From NCBI GenBank assembly GCA_019636285.1, contig JAHBXV010000049.1, positions 1 through 39,831 of the forward strand: a DNA stretch of 39,831 nt, read 5' to 3'. This DNA is from Planctomycetaceae bacterium (GTDB lineage Bacteria; Planctomycetota; Planctomycetia; Planctomycetales; Planctomycetaceae). Within the stretch, counting starts at the first letter, position 1. Every line of letters begins with the position of its first letter. The notes under the pieces are model-generated. The model did not search any database. It was given only the letters and a program-made list of their open reading frames with translations, and was not told where the DNA came from. The position numbers and the translations under genes are program-made. Positions 8,823 to 17,538 of this stretch are shown here, in pieces.

Positions 8823-8966
8823 ATTGACTCCGGAAAGGCTTCGAAGCGCGCGACGGGACTGTCAGCACGTATCGCCTGAGGTGAAGACGGACCACTGGCC
8901 CGAACCGCGCGGTCAAGCGCCAGAGAGGTTCGAGCCAGACCTGAGATCGCGCTGTCGCGCGGGCTT

Positions 8967-9491
8967 TCAAGTCCGTTCCGGAGGGGGCGTGGCCGGCGGG
9001 TCGGCCATGCGGTCGCGAAGCGGCAGATGTCGGGCAAATTGCCATATCGCAAGGTCGCCTGTTCCGAGGCGAACCGAAGCAGGGCGTGTCGCACCAGCGA
9101 TCATCAAGAGCTGAAGGACGTGGCCCAGAGACCACGGGAAGCGAGCGTCGACAGGCCCGGCCAGGTTGTTCGCATCGGCGGAATCGCCGTGGGTGGTTAC
9201 CACGGTTGCAGCGAACATCACAGAGACATCAGGAAGTGTCCACTGGAAGCCGAGGAACCCGAAGTGGACGTGTGCGATCTTTGACCCGGTCTTCTCGCTT
9301 CCGGCGTGCGAGTGTTGGTGAGCATGGCTGCCGTGGCGGTGAGCGTGGCCGTGAGAGTGACTCTGGGAATGATTGTGGGAGCCGTCGCCTGCTTCGTGCG
9401 CATGGCGATATCCCGGAGTGACGGACAACGTCCCGGCGATGAGCAGCAGCAGGCCGAAGCCGACCGTGGAGTGGAGGATCGTTCCGCGCAT
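8967..9491 (-). CDS. Histidine-rich exported protein, putative metal binder
   Basis: This 174-residue protein is not assigned to a named family. The ATG at 9491 opens a hydrophobic signal or anchor (LLLLIAGTLSV, residues 12-22). It is followed by a His-rich stretch of about 40 residues (repeats of HSHGHAHRHGSHAHQHSH type, residues 28-55). A more ordered segment then reads HVHFGFLGFQWTLP, and the C-terminal third is hydrophobic and Arg-rich. His clusters of this sort bind Zn, Ni or Cu in other proteins; here that is inference. No metal transporter or regulator lies next to it. The open frame extends upstream to 9695, but that part is unconvincing. Confidence 0.6.
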   Translation of the reverse strand: MRGTILHSTVGFGLLLLIAGTLSVTPGYRHAHEAGDGSHNHSQSHSHGHAHRHGSHAHQHSHAGSEKTGSKIAHVHFGFLGFQWTLPDVSVMFAATVVTTHGDSADANNLAGPVDARFPWSLGHVLQLLMIAGATRPASVRLGTGDLAIWQFARHLPLRDRMADPPATPPPERT

Positions 9492-9663
9492 GGGAGATGG
9501 CCGGCAAAATTTCCAGAAAGCGATTTGCTGTTTTGCCGGGGCACACTCTACAGGCGGAACCGGTGGGGCGGGTTTTCTACACCGGATTTTCAAATTTCGG
9601 CGCGTCGTGATCGCGAGAGGACAGCGAGTTCGCCGTCTCGGGTCCGCCATCAGCGAAGATTGA

Positions 9664-9693
9664 TTGAAAATGGTGTGAGGGTGCTGATATAAC
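9664..9693 (+). promoter_or_regulatory. Candidate sigma70 promoter of the second DUF1559 gene
   Basis: TTGAAA at 9664-9669 and TATAAC at 9688-9693 are separated by 18 bases and stand about 155 bases upstream of the DUF1559 ATG at 9848. No other plus-strand gene intervenes. This is recognised by consensus match only. Confidence 0.5.
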
Positions 9694-9708
9694 ACTTGGT
9701 CTGAAATT

Positions 9709-9735
9709 GAGACTCAGTGTCAATCGCTGAGTCTC
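9709..9735 (+). other. Leader stem-loop downstream of the promoter
   Basis: GAGACTCAG (9709-9717) pairs perfectly with CTGAGTCTC (9727-9735) around a 9-base loop, placed just after the predicted transcription start. It could be an operator or a 5' UTR hairpin. There is no T-tract, so attenuation is not indicated. Confidence 0.45.
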
Positions 9736-9847
9736 CCGACCTCGCGTTGACCCAGCCAGTGCAGTTTTCCTTGCCAGCCACGTCTCGCGGTACTGATCGT
9801 CGGCCCAGCCACGCGATTCGTTCCCACCTTCAGGAAACCGCACAGCC

Positions 9848-10873
9848 ATGCCCCGCCCGATTCGCCCCGCCTTCCGCCGTGGATTTACGTTGATTGAGCT
9901 GCTGGTGGTGATCGCGATCATCGCGATTCTCATCGCGCTGCTATTGCCAGCCGTGCAGCAGGCACGGGAAGCCGCCCGCCGCACGCAGTGCAAGAACAAC
10001 CTCAAGCAGATGGGGTTGGCGATGCATAACTACCTCGACACGCATCGAACCCTGCCGCCGTCGGGATGCATTTCCTTGCAGACGACGTCGCAGCAGCCCT
10101 GGTCGGGCCAGGCGTTTCTTCTGCCGTTCATTGACGGCGGGACGGTTTACTCGAAGATCGACTTCTCGCTGGGGTATCACCACGTGAACAACACGTCGGT
10201 CTATCCGCCCTTTGGTCCGGCGGCGACGCGAATTCCGGTGCTGTTGTGCCCGAGCGACGTGAGTGACCGGGCGCGGTTAAATGCCTCCGGGCAGGCGGAG
10301 CACTATCCGATCAACTACGCCCTGAACGTTGGACGTTACCTGGTGTTTAACCCGGTGACCGGCGCGAACGGCGGCGGGGCTTTCGCGCCGAACAGCCGGC
10401 TGGACACACGCGACTTCACCGATGGGACGAGCAACACGCTGGCGATGTCGGAAGTGAAGGGCTTCAATCCTCGTTTTCATGACGCGACCGGCGTGGCTAC
10501 GGAACCCGGCGCTCCGAGCCAGGTTTCGGGGGGGTATACGTCGGGCGGGGCTTTCTCCAACGCGAACGGCCATACCGAGTGGGTCTGCGGCCGGGCCATT
10601 CACAACGGCTTCACAACCGTGTTCGGCCCGAACACCTTCGTTCCGCACGTGGATGGCGGCGTGACGTACGACATCGATGTTTCCAGCAATCGCGAGGGAA
10701 CGTCGACGACCGCGCCGACTTACGGCATCATTACGTCTCGCAGCTATCACGAAGGGATCGTGAATTCTCTGCTGGTCGATGGAGCCGTCCGCTCGGTGTC
10801 GGAGAACATCGACCTCAATCTGTGGCGCAACCTCGGGACGCGAGCCGGTGGCGAGGTGACCGGCGAGTTCTAA
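9848..10873 (+). CDS. DUF1559 prepilin-like protein
   Basis: This 341-residue protein has the prepilin motif RGFTLIELL (residues 11-19), a hydrophobic helix and the [17 protein letters not shown] junction. The DUF1559 body carries [24 protein letters not shown] and the terminal [15 protein letters not shown]. The tail ([13 protein letters not shown]) is almost the same as in the DUF1559 protein encoded at 7893-8822. A single transmembrane anchor and a large periplasmic domain are expected. The ATG follows TCAGGAAA. It is probably transcribed alone from the candidate promoter at 9664-9693. Confidence 0.93.
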   Translation: MPRPIRPAFRRGFTLIELLVVIAIIAILIALLLPAVQQAREAARRTQCKNNLKQMGLAMHNYLDTHRTLPPSGCISLQTTSQQPWSGQAFLLPFIDGGTVYSKIDFSLGYHHVNNTSVYPPFGPAATRIPVLLCPSDVSDRARLNASGQAEHYPINYALNVGRYLVFNPVTGANGGGAFAPNSRLDTRDFTDGTSNTLAMSEVKGFNPRFHDATGVATEPGAPSQVSGGYTSGGAFSNANGHTEWVCGRAIHNGFTTVFGPNTFVPHVDGGVTYDIDVSSNREGTSTTAPTYGIITSRSYHEGIVNSLLVDGAVRSVSENIDLNLWRNLGTRAGGEVTGEF

Positions 10874-10874
10874 T

Positions 10875-10905
10875 CGTTCGCGTGGTAACGCGATAGCCGC
10901 GAACG
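10875..10905. terminator. Possible terminator hairpin between convergent genes
   Basis: CGTTCGCG (10875-10882) pairs with CGCGAACG (10898-10905), directly after the DUF1559 stop and before the convergent esterase gene. There is no clear T-tract. Confidence 0.35.
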
Positions 10906-10973
10906 CTCCTTCAAAAGCGACGAGTGTTCGCGGTCAGTCGGTTTCCATTCGAATTGGCGATTCGAAGCCGTTG

Positions 10974-13022
10974 TCATTCTGCCAGGTTGACGACGATCGG
11001 CTGCGGGCCGCCGTGCAACTGGAACCAGGGGATGAGCGGGGCGATGGTCTGGTTCATCGCGCCTGCTGGGCTGACGAACGTCAGTTGACGCGGAGCCGAC
11101 AGGGCGGCGATCTGGGTGATGTCGAAGTCGTGCAAGAGGCCAAAGCAGAAGTACTCGGGGATCTGATTGACGGCCAGATTTTGTTCCAGTACCTGCTTCA
11201 GTGACGGCAAGGACTGTTGGACTTCGAGTGAGCCGATCGCATTGGGTTCGACCGCTGCGGCGACCAGGCTTGCGAGGCTGGTGCGGGGGCCAATCGCGAC
11301 GACGTTGACGGATGGGCTGCCGGACGAGGCGGCGAGCCAGCGCGCGATGGCGGCGATTTGCGTGGCCTGCACGCCGAGCGGGCGATCGCCGATGCACGAG
11401 ACCTGCAAGGCGTGCAGGAACTCGCGTTCGGTGATCTTTGATTCGCCCAGATAGAACGGGTCGATCGCGAGAACCCGCATCTTCTTGCTAAGGGCCTGGC
11501 TGATTGACGCGGGAGAGATTGTCGCGCGACCAGAATCGGCGAGGATGAGGAGCGGGGGGCCTTCGGTCGATTCGGTCGGAAGGAATTCGGTGGCGGGGAC
11601 TGTCCACGAGCCGCCGACACGCAGCCACCAGCCGGTTGTGACGCCGCCTTCGACCGCCTGAGGGGTGCCCTCGGCGATCGCCTGGACAGCCTCGTGGCGG
11701 TATCGCGTGACGGTTGCGAGATCGTTTCTGCGCTTCGCAATCCACTGATCGGCCGAGGCACGATCGGTGGGGAGTTCCGGATTCCTTGGCAAGTTGCGTG
11801 CGAGGTCCATTGCCAGCGAATGGAAGGTGACCGGGGAATCGGTCGGCAGGGCGACCTGTAACTCTTCGGCCGTGCGAACTTCGTCTTCGCAGGGGATTTC
11901 TTTGGGGTCGAAAGAGGTTCCGGAAAAAAAGTGATCGCCCAGCATGCGGTAGAGGGCCTCGCGGTTTTCCAACTCGAAGTTGTGCGTGCCCGGGTCGTGA
12001 TTGACGTGCGTGCGCAGGTGATTGACGCGGCCGAATAGTTCGTAGACGGGGCGAGCGGCCTCCACGAGGGGCGGCAGGGCATGATCGGCCTTGAAGCAGC
12101 ATTGATCGTTGCCGTTGAAGGTTAAGAGAGCCGGACGCGGGGCAAGCATGGCCGTCAATGTGGCGTAGTCAGCGAAAGCGGCGAGGTCGACGGGAGTTTG
12201 CTCGCTGTCGCCGAGATCCTGCGCGTAGCGGGCGCGGGTGCGAATGCTGGAGTAACCGGCGACGGGATTGCAGAGGGTCACTCTTGGATCGAGCGCGCTG
12301 ACTGTGATGGTCTGCCAGCCGCCGCCCGAGAGACCTGCGACCGAGACGCGTGTGTTGTCAGCCGAGGGATGCGCAAGGAGGACATCGATTCCCTTGGTCA
12401 TTGCCAGAAGAAAGGGAGCGAGACCGCTCGTGCCGCAAAGGTCGAGCTGGTTCATCTTGTAGTGGCCGAAGTCCTCCTGGCGAAGCTGGCCCATGCCGTA
12501 CCACTCGACGTTGAGGACCAGCATGCCGCGCTTGGCCATGTTGATGCAGCGAATCTGTTTATAAGGAGCGGCCTTGCCGACGGGATCGTGACCGTTCACG
12601 GCGAGGTTGACGGGAACCTTGCTATCCAGTTTGTCGGGCTCGTAGAGCAGGGCGGGAATCCAGAGTCCGGGTACGGCGGTATACCGCAGCTTGCGGATGC
12701 GATAGCCACCTTTGGTTTCGATGGTGTCCAGCCATTCCACTTCGACCGGTGCGTCGCGCCAGGCGGCGGCTTCGCCGCGAAAGACGACGTTGTTCAAGGT
12801 TTCCTGTCGCTGGCGATTGGCCCAGGTCTCCCATTCGGCGGCCGTCTTAAATTGTGGTACCGGAGCGACTCGCTGGCTGACGTAGTCCTGGACTTCGGTC
12901 AGCGGAAGCTGGGGATCGATGATCCGACGGGCGAGGGCTTTGGAAATGTCGAGAGTTTCCTGCCCGAATCCGCTGGTGGGAAACAGTCCGCCGAGGGCCA
13001 GGATGACCGCGAGGATTCGCAT
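10974..13022 (-). CDS. Exported alpha/beta hydrolase, acetyl-xylan-esterase-like, two domains
   Basis: This 682-residue protein has a signal peptide (residues 1-20, ending SGFGQ). The ATG at 13022 is chosen for its GGAAGGAAA ribosome site; the frame is open further upstream to 13139. The first half (about 100-360) is an alpha/beta hydrolase with nucleophile S232 in AGLSGGG, likely acid D306 in NGNDQ and H347 in DPGTHNF, as in acetyl xylan esterases. The second half (about 470-680) looks like another alpha/beta hydrolase core, but the nucleophile elbow position reads VVAIGPRTSLA with no GxSxG, so it is probably inactive. A role in removing esters from polysaccharide is likely. It diverges from the PVC cytochrome gene, with 180 bases between them. 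Confidence 0.78.
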   Translation of the reverse strand: MRILAVILALGGLFPTSGFGQETLDISKALARRIIDPQLPLTEVQDYVSQRVAPVPQFKTAAEWETWANRQRQETLNNVVFRGEAAAWRDAPVEVEWLDTIETKGGYRIRKLRYTAVPGLWIPALLYEPDKLDSKVPVNLAVNGHDPVGKAAPYKQIRCINMAKRGMLVLNVEWYGMGQLRQEDFGHYKMNQLDLCGTSGLAPFLLAMTKGIDVLLAHPSADNTRVSVAGLSGGGWQTITVSALDPRVTLCNPVAGYSSIRTRARYAQDLGDSEQTPVDLAAFADYATLTAMLAPRPALLTFNGNDQCCFKADHALPPLVEAARPVYELFGRVNHLRTHVNHDPGTHNFELENREALYRMLGDHFFSGTSFDPKEIPCEDEVRTAEELQVALPTDSPVTFHSLAMDLARNLPRNPELPTDRASADQWIAKRRNDLATVTRYRHEAVQAIAEGTPQAVEGGVTTGWWLRVGGSWTVPATEFLPTESTEGPPLLILADSGRATISPASISQALSKKMRVLAIDPFYLGESKITEREFLHALQVSCIGDRPLGVQATQIAAIARWLAASSGSPSVNVVAIGPRTSLASLVAAAVEPNAIGSLEVQQSLPSLKQVLEQNLAVNQIPEYFCFGLLHDFDITQIAALSAPRQLTFVSPAGAMNQTIAPLIPWFQLHGGPQPIVVNLAE

Positions 13023-13202
13023 ACTGGATTTCCTTCCGAAAGTGGGGTCGCTCGTCGCTGGCATGGTAGCCATCTTCCGATCTGCCAGCACGCCCGCGGA
13101 GTGGCAGTCCCGGTTGCGGCCGGTGCGCGCGGAACGCACAATCGGTGACGAGAATTCGACGGGTCGATTTCACGGTGCCACGTCAGGCAAAGGATAGACA
13201 GC

Positions 13203-16200
13203 ATGAATGATCGGGTTCCGGCCGCGACGGCCTTCTTCGCCGCGATGCTGGCGACGGTTACGAACTGGGCAGCCGAAGAACCCACCGTGTGGAAGCAGAA
13301 GCCCGAAATGGCTCCGTCACTGGCTGCCGATGCCGAGGCTGTCGCGAAGCCGGCGATTCCCGAGTCGCTGCATGCAGCCTTTGAAGAGGGGGAGAAGCCC
13401 AAGTGGATCTGGGGGCCCGAGGGAAACGAGGTGTACTTCGTGCGCAAGGCGTTGCCGTCCGGGGTGAAGCGGGCCTGGATGAAGGCCACGTGCGACAACC
13501 GGCTGACGGTCTGGCTGAATCGAGCCAAGGTCTATGAAGGGAGCGAATGGCAGCGTGCCGATCTTGTCGATCTCACGCCTTCGCTCGATCCCCGCGAGAA
13601 CGTGTTGATCGCGCGGATTGAAAACGAAGGGGGTATCTCGGGATTTCTGGCGAAGGTGCTGATCGAACTGGAGTCGGGCGAGAAGACGTCGCTTGTGAGT
13701 GATGACACGTGGATTGTCACGAAGCAGCGCAATTCCCGTGAGAGTCTGCCGGTCACGGTGCATGGCGAACTGGGACGCCAGCCGTGGGGCAACCCGTTTG
13801 CCAGTCGCGATGTGCCCGGAACGCCGCGCGACGTGTTTGAGGTCTTGCCGGGTTTCGAGGTCGAGCGGCTGTTCACGGTTCCGAAAGAGGAACTCGGTTC
13901 GTGGGTGGCGATCGCGTTCGACAATCGCGGGCGGCTGATTGTCAGCGATCAGGGGGACAAAGGACTGTATCGCGTCACGCTGCCTGCTCCAGAGTCGGCT
14001 GATGAAACCGTCGTGGAGCGCATTCCGGTCAGCCTGAGTTCTGCCCAGGGAATGCTGTGGGCGTTTGACAGCCTGTACGTGAGCGTGAATGGCGGTCCGG
14101 GGAGCGGGCTCTATCGGGTTCGTGACACGAACGGCGACGACATGCTGGACGAGGTCGTCAAGCTGCATGAGTTTCGTGGCGGCGGCGAGCACGGTCCGCA
14201 CGCGCTTCGGCTGTCGCCCGATGGAAAATCGATCTACGTGATTTGTGGTAACCATACGCAGCCGCCTTTCACCGTGGAAAGAAATGCCAGTCCGCAGACC
14301 ATGGGGGGCGTGCGTGAGGTACCGCTCAAGGCGACGCTTCCCGAGGGGATGTCGAGCCGGATCCCGCCCAACTGGGATGAAGACTTGCTGTTGACTCGTC
14401 AGTGGGACGCGAACGGGCACGCGGCGGGTGTGCTCGCGCCGGGGGGATGGATCGCAAAGACCGATCCGGAGGGCAAGACCTGGGAACTGGTCAGCATGGG
14501 ATATCGCAATCCCTACGACATGGATTTCAATTCGGATGGCGAACTGTTTGCGTACGACGCGGATATGGAATGGGATCTGGGGGCGCCGTGGTATCGACCG
14601 ACGCGTGTCGTGCATGCCGTGAGCGGGAGCGAGTTTGGCTGGCGGAGCGGGACCGGGAAGTGGCCGACGTGGTATCCCGACAGTTTGCCGCCGGTGGTTG
14701 ATATCGGTCCTGGTTCGCCCGTGGGAGTTGCGTTTGGATATGGCACGAAATTTCCCGCGAAGTACCAGCGAGCTTTGTACATCTGCGATTGGACGTTCGG
14801 GACGATGTATGCCATTCATCTGACTCCGCGCGGGGCCACCTATGACGGCGAGAAGGAGGAGTTCCTGTCGCGGACTCCATTGCCGCTGACCGACGTAGCT
14901 GTCGGCCCGGATGGATGCCTGTATTTCACAGTGGGTGGACGAGGGACGCAGTCCGAACTCTATCGAGTCACCTTCCGGGGAGACGAATCGACGGAACCGG
15001 TCTCGGCGAAGGATGCTGAATTCGCGGAGTTACGCGCGCTGCGTCGATCGCTGGAAGAATTCCATCGACCGGCAGCCGATCCGAAGGCGGCTGTCGCGAT
15101 AATCTGGCCGAATCTGAAGAGTGATTACCGCGTGATCCGGTATGCCGCGCGGATCGCCCTGGAAAACCAGCCGGTGGAAACGTGGCGCGAGCGTGTGTTC
15201 GCCGAGACGTCTCCGGATGCATTGATTACGTCGGCGATTGGCCTGGCGCGGCAGGGCGAAGCGAGCGACCAAGGGGCGCTCATCGAGGCTCTATCGCGGC
15301 TCGAGTTTCGAGAGCTGACCGAAGTTCAACAGCTCGACCTGTTGCGCGCGTGGCAACTGGTCTTCATTCGACTGGGACAACCTGATGAAGCCACCGCCCA
15401 GCGTTTGGGGCAGACGCTGCAAGAGTTCTACCCGGCGAGCAGCGATGCGTTGAATCGGGAACTGTGCCAGTTGCTGGTGTTTCTGAATTCCACGCCGGTC
15501 ATCGAGAAAACGTTGGCGATGCTGAAACAGCCGACGGAGGCGACCGAAGAAGACATCGCAGCTCTCTTGGCGCGGAACCCCGGCTACGGCGGATCGATTC
15601 GGGCGATGCTCGCCAATCGGACGGAGCCGCAGAAGGTCGACTACCTCTTCATGCTGCGGAATCTGAAAACAGGCTGGACCATTGACCAGCGGCGTGCCTA
15701 CTTCGAAGCGCTTGTCGAGGCGCGGCAGAAGTCGGGCGGTAACAGTTACCGCAAGTTCATCGAGAACATAGACCGCGAGGCGTTCGAGAATGCGACGGAA
15801 GCGGAGCGTCTGGCGATCGAGGCGATGGGGGCACGGCCGGCGTATCGTCCGCCGCAGCTTCCGCAACCGGTTGGTCCCGGTCGCGACTGGACGGTTGCGG
15901 AGGTTCTGGAAGCGAGCGGGGGTGGCATTACGCTGAGCGGGCGAGACTTCAAGAATGGCGAGAAGATGTTTCAGGCGGCCCGTTGCGTTGTCTGCCATCG
16001 CTTTGCCGGAGATGGGGGCGCGACGGGACCGGATCTGACCCAGTCGGCCGGGCGGTTTTCGCTGAAGGACTTGTGCGAGGCGATCATCGAGCCGAACAAA
16101 GTGATTTCGGATCAGTACAAGGCGACCGTCATTGAAACGGTTGCAGGACAGGTGATTACCGGGCGCGTTGTTTCCGAGACGGAAGATTCGATCCTGGTCT

Positions 16201-16385
16201 CGACCGATCAGGAAGACGCCACGAAGCTGGCAAAGATCGACAAGAAGGACATCGACACGCGCACACTCTCGAACCAGTCGCTGATGCCGAAGGATCTGCT
16301 CAAGACGCTCAATCGCGACGAGGTGCTTGACCTGATGGCGTACGTGCTGTCGAGAGGTAATCCACGGGACGCGATGTTCCGTTAG
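13203..16385 (+). CDS. PVC-type haem-binding dehydrogenase (cytochrome c)
   Basis: This 1060-residue exported protein has a signal peptide at about residues 1-24 (cleavage near NWAAEE). Residues 60-210 form a beta-rich, jelly-roll-like region. Residues 215-590 form a glucose/sorbosone-dehydrogenase-like propeller of the PVC membrane-bound dehydrogenase family (GFEVERLF, GNHTQPPFT, NPYDMDFNSDGELFAYDADME). Residues 600-880 are helical and HEAT-like. A C-terminal haem domain carries CVVCH (928-932), GPDLTQSAGRFS and a C-terminal Met for axial ligation. Proteins of this type are thought to oxidise sugars or other substrates in the periplasm and pass electrons to the bound haem. The natural substrate is unknown. 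Divergent from the esterase; possibly shared polysaccharide use. Confidence 0.9.
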   Translation: MNDRVPAATAFFAAMLATVTNWAAEEPTVWKQKPEMAPSLAADAEAVAKPAIPESLHAAFEEGEKPKWIWGPEGNEVYFVRKALPSGVKRAWMKATCDNRLTVWLNRAKVYEGSEWQRADLVDLTPSLDPRENVLIARIENEGGISGFLAKVLIELESGEKTSLVSDDTWIVTKQRNSRESLPVTVHGELGRQPWGNPFASRDVPGTPRDVFEVLPGFEVERLFTVPKEELGSWVAIAFDNRGRLIVSDQGDKGLYRVTLPAPESADETVVERIPVSLSSAQGMLWAFDSLYVSVNGGPGSGLYRVRDTNGDDMLDEVVKLHEFRGGGEHGPHALRLSPDGKSIYVICGNHTQPPFTVERNASPQTMGGVREVPLKATLPEGMSSRIPPNWDEDLLLTRQWDANGHAAGVLAPGGWIAKTDPEGKTWELVSMGYRNPYDMDFNSDGELFAYDADMEWDLGAPWYRPTRVVHAVSGSEFGWRSGTGKWPTWYPDSLPPVVDIGPGSPVGVAFGYGTKFPAKYQRALYICDWTFGTMYAIHLTPRGATYDGEKEEFLSRTPLPLTDVAVGPDGCLYFTVGGRGTQSELYRVTFRGDESTEPVSAKDAEFAELRALRRSLEEFHRPAADPKAAVAIIWPNLKSDYRVIRYAARIALENQPVETWRERVFAETSPDALITSAIGLARQGEASDQGALIEALSRLEFRELTEVQQLDLLRAWQLVFIRLGQPDEATAQRLGQTLQEFYPASSDALNRELCQLLVFLNSTPVIEKTLAMLKQPTEATEEDIAALLARNPGYGGSIRAMLANRTEPQKVDYLFMLRNLKTGWTIDQRRAYFEALVEARQKSGGNSYRKFIENIDREAFENATEAERLAIEAMGARPAYRPPQLPQPVGPGRDWTVAEVLEASGGGITLSGRDFKNGEKMFQAARCVVCHRFAGDGGATGPDLTQSAGRFSLKDLCEAIIEPNKVISDQYKATVIETVAGQVITGRVVSETEDSILVSTDQEDATKLAKIDKKDIDTRTLSNQSLMPKDLLKTLNRDEVLDLMAYVLSRGNPRDAMFR

Positions 16386-16499
16386 TGCTCCGTCAGTGTC
16401 AAAGGTTCGAGTGCGTGCCACTCTACGCCGTTCACCCTTTTGGGTCGATCAATGGCCGCGAAATGGGTTTGATCGTTCTTTCGGCTGTCCGACCGCCCC

Positions 16500-16643
16500 G
16501 GCGGGCTTGTCCCGCCGAACGGAAAGTCTGATGGCTAGATGCTCAAACTTTCGCTCCGGCCAGACAAGCTGGCCGGGGGCGAAGCGGGGCTGGTCTCGGT
16601 CTCGTGCTAGCTGTCAAACTCCCGTTCCCACCGGGCAAGCCGG
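16500..16643. repeat. Three GC hairpins sharing an ACAAGC/GCTTGT loop
   Basis: GGCGGG-CTTGT-CCCGCC (16500-16516), CCGGCCA-GACAAGC-TGGCCGG (16556-16576) and CCGG-GCAAG-CCGG (16631-16643) stand in the gap after the PVC cytochrome gene. Their stems differ, but the loop core GACAAGC or its complement recurs. The rest of 16386-16677 contains no credible gene. Confidence 0.5.
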
Positions 16644-16677
16644 GGGGGACGACAACGAAGAGGGTTAACGGCGTTGC

Positions 16678-16839
16678 GTGCCACTGGCTTCGCCAGTGCC
16701 TCTTTTGTGGATGAAAGACTTTAGAGTTCCTAACACAACCTCTGTGCAGTGAGGCTTTGCCTGGATTTTCGCCGGTTCCTGACAGGCACAACCGGTTGTG
16801 TTAGGGGGTCTTAAGACGCACTGGCGGAGCCAGTGGCAC
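16678..16839. repeat. REPIN-like pair of inverted hairpins, long form with nested repeat
   Basis: The outer 22-base arms at 16678-16699 and 16818-16839 match those at 7796-7867, differing by single bases, and each is a hairpin. Inside lies a second perfect 12-bp inverted repeat: CCTAACACAACC at 16729-16740 and GGTTGTGTTAGG at 16794-16805. The whole spans 162 bp, against 72 bp for the short copy. The gap 16840-16927 after it shows nothing recognised. Confidence 0.78.
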
Positions 16840-16927
16840 ACGAACATTAAGCCCAGACAGAACGCCAGTCGTGAGCGGCCACAACCGGCAAGCAAACCGT
16901 TCGACCGGTTTACCGTTCACACGGATT

Positions 16928-17347
16928 CTACGACTCGCAGAGCGGAATGATCGAGCCGGTTGACTTTAGAATCTCATCGATGGTGACGCCGGCAAATGCG
17001 GCTTCCGTGGCCGCATAAGCTTCGTCGAGTTTCTGGTGGAGCGGGCACAATTTTGTGTGGGAACGAAGCCCGAGCGGACAACTCTTGATGCGCTGCAGCG
17101 GATCGACTGCGTTGACGACTTCCAGAATGGTGAGTTTGTCGGAGGGAATGGCGAGTCCGTAGCCGCCGCCGGGGCCTGGGCGGGAACTGACGATCTGATG
17201 CCTTGCGAGTTCCTGCAAGACCTTGTGGAGGTACCGACGGGGCACCTTGGTGTGCTCGGAAAGTTCGTCCGCCGAAGCGAGATTCTCTGGCGAAGCAGCC
17301 AGATAAGCGATGGTTCGCAGGGCGTACTCGGCGGTCTTTGAAAGCAT
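16928..17347 (-). CDS. Rrf2 family transcriptional regulator
   Basis: This 139-residue DNA-binding protein has the Rrf2 winged helix: LSKTAEYALRTIAYLA at the start, VPRRYLHKVLQELARHQIVSSRPGPGGGYGLA through the recognition helix and wing, and the dimer helix after residue 85. Cys90 (KSCPLG) and Cys101 (KLCPLH) with H97 and H104 sit where IscR/NsrR relatives bind an Fe-S cluster, but the usual third clustered Cys is absent and the only other Cys is C137. Redox or NO sensing is possible but unproven. It diverges from the PSD1 cytochrome operon, with 191 bases between, and may control that operon and itself. Confidence 0.9.
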   Translation of the reverse strand: MLSKTAEYALRTIAYLAASPENLASADELSEHTKVPRRYLHKVLQELARHQIVSSRPGPGGGYGLAIPSDKLTILEVVNAVDPLQRIKSCPLGLRSHTKLCPLHQKLDEAYAATEAAFAGVTIDEILKSTGSIIPLCES

Positions 17348-17392
17348 CTGGAGGGAACTCGGAAGATTTTGGACGCGGGCAGGGGAGTCTGA

Positions 17393-17398
17393 AGTATA
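17393..17398 (-). promoter_or_regulatory. Candidate -10 box for the Rrf2 gene
   Basis: Read on the minus strand, TATACT stands about 45 bases upstream of the Rrf2 ATG. No convincing -35 is seen at 16-18 bases, which would fit a regulated promoter. Consensus match only. Confidence 0.3.
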
Positions 17399-17454
17399 TC
17401 GCCACGGTCAAGTTTCGCCGAGATGGGAACGACGTTCCGATCCGAACACCGATT

Positions 17455-17482
17455 TTGAAAGTGGTCCCGGTGGTCGTTACAT
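17455..17482 (+). promoter_or_regulatory. Candidate sigma70 promoter of the PSD1-DUF1501 operon
   Basis: TTGAAA (17455-17460) and TTACAT (17477-17482) are 16 bases apart, about 57 bases upstream of the ATG at 17539. The site lies within the divergent region shared with the Rrf2 gene, so an Rrf2 operator could overlap it. Confidence 0.4.
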
Positions 17483-17538
17483 TGATCGAAGAGGATTGAT
17501 GTGTCGAGCGTCTTTCGGGGAGGCTTCGGCTGCCAACG

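Noticed and set aside
8925-8960. GGTTCGA-like tRNA B-box sequence
   Set aside because: No acceptor, D or anticodon arm can be drawn around it; the same applies to the GGTTCGA at about 16403.
13023-13139. Upstream extension of the esterase frame
   Set aside because: It lacks a signal peptide and is Arg-rich, whereas ATG 13022 has a good ribosome site followed by a signal peptide.
16396-16668. 90-codon open frame in the gap after the PVC cytochrome
   Set aside because: It is made of the GC hairpins and has no ribosome site.
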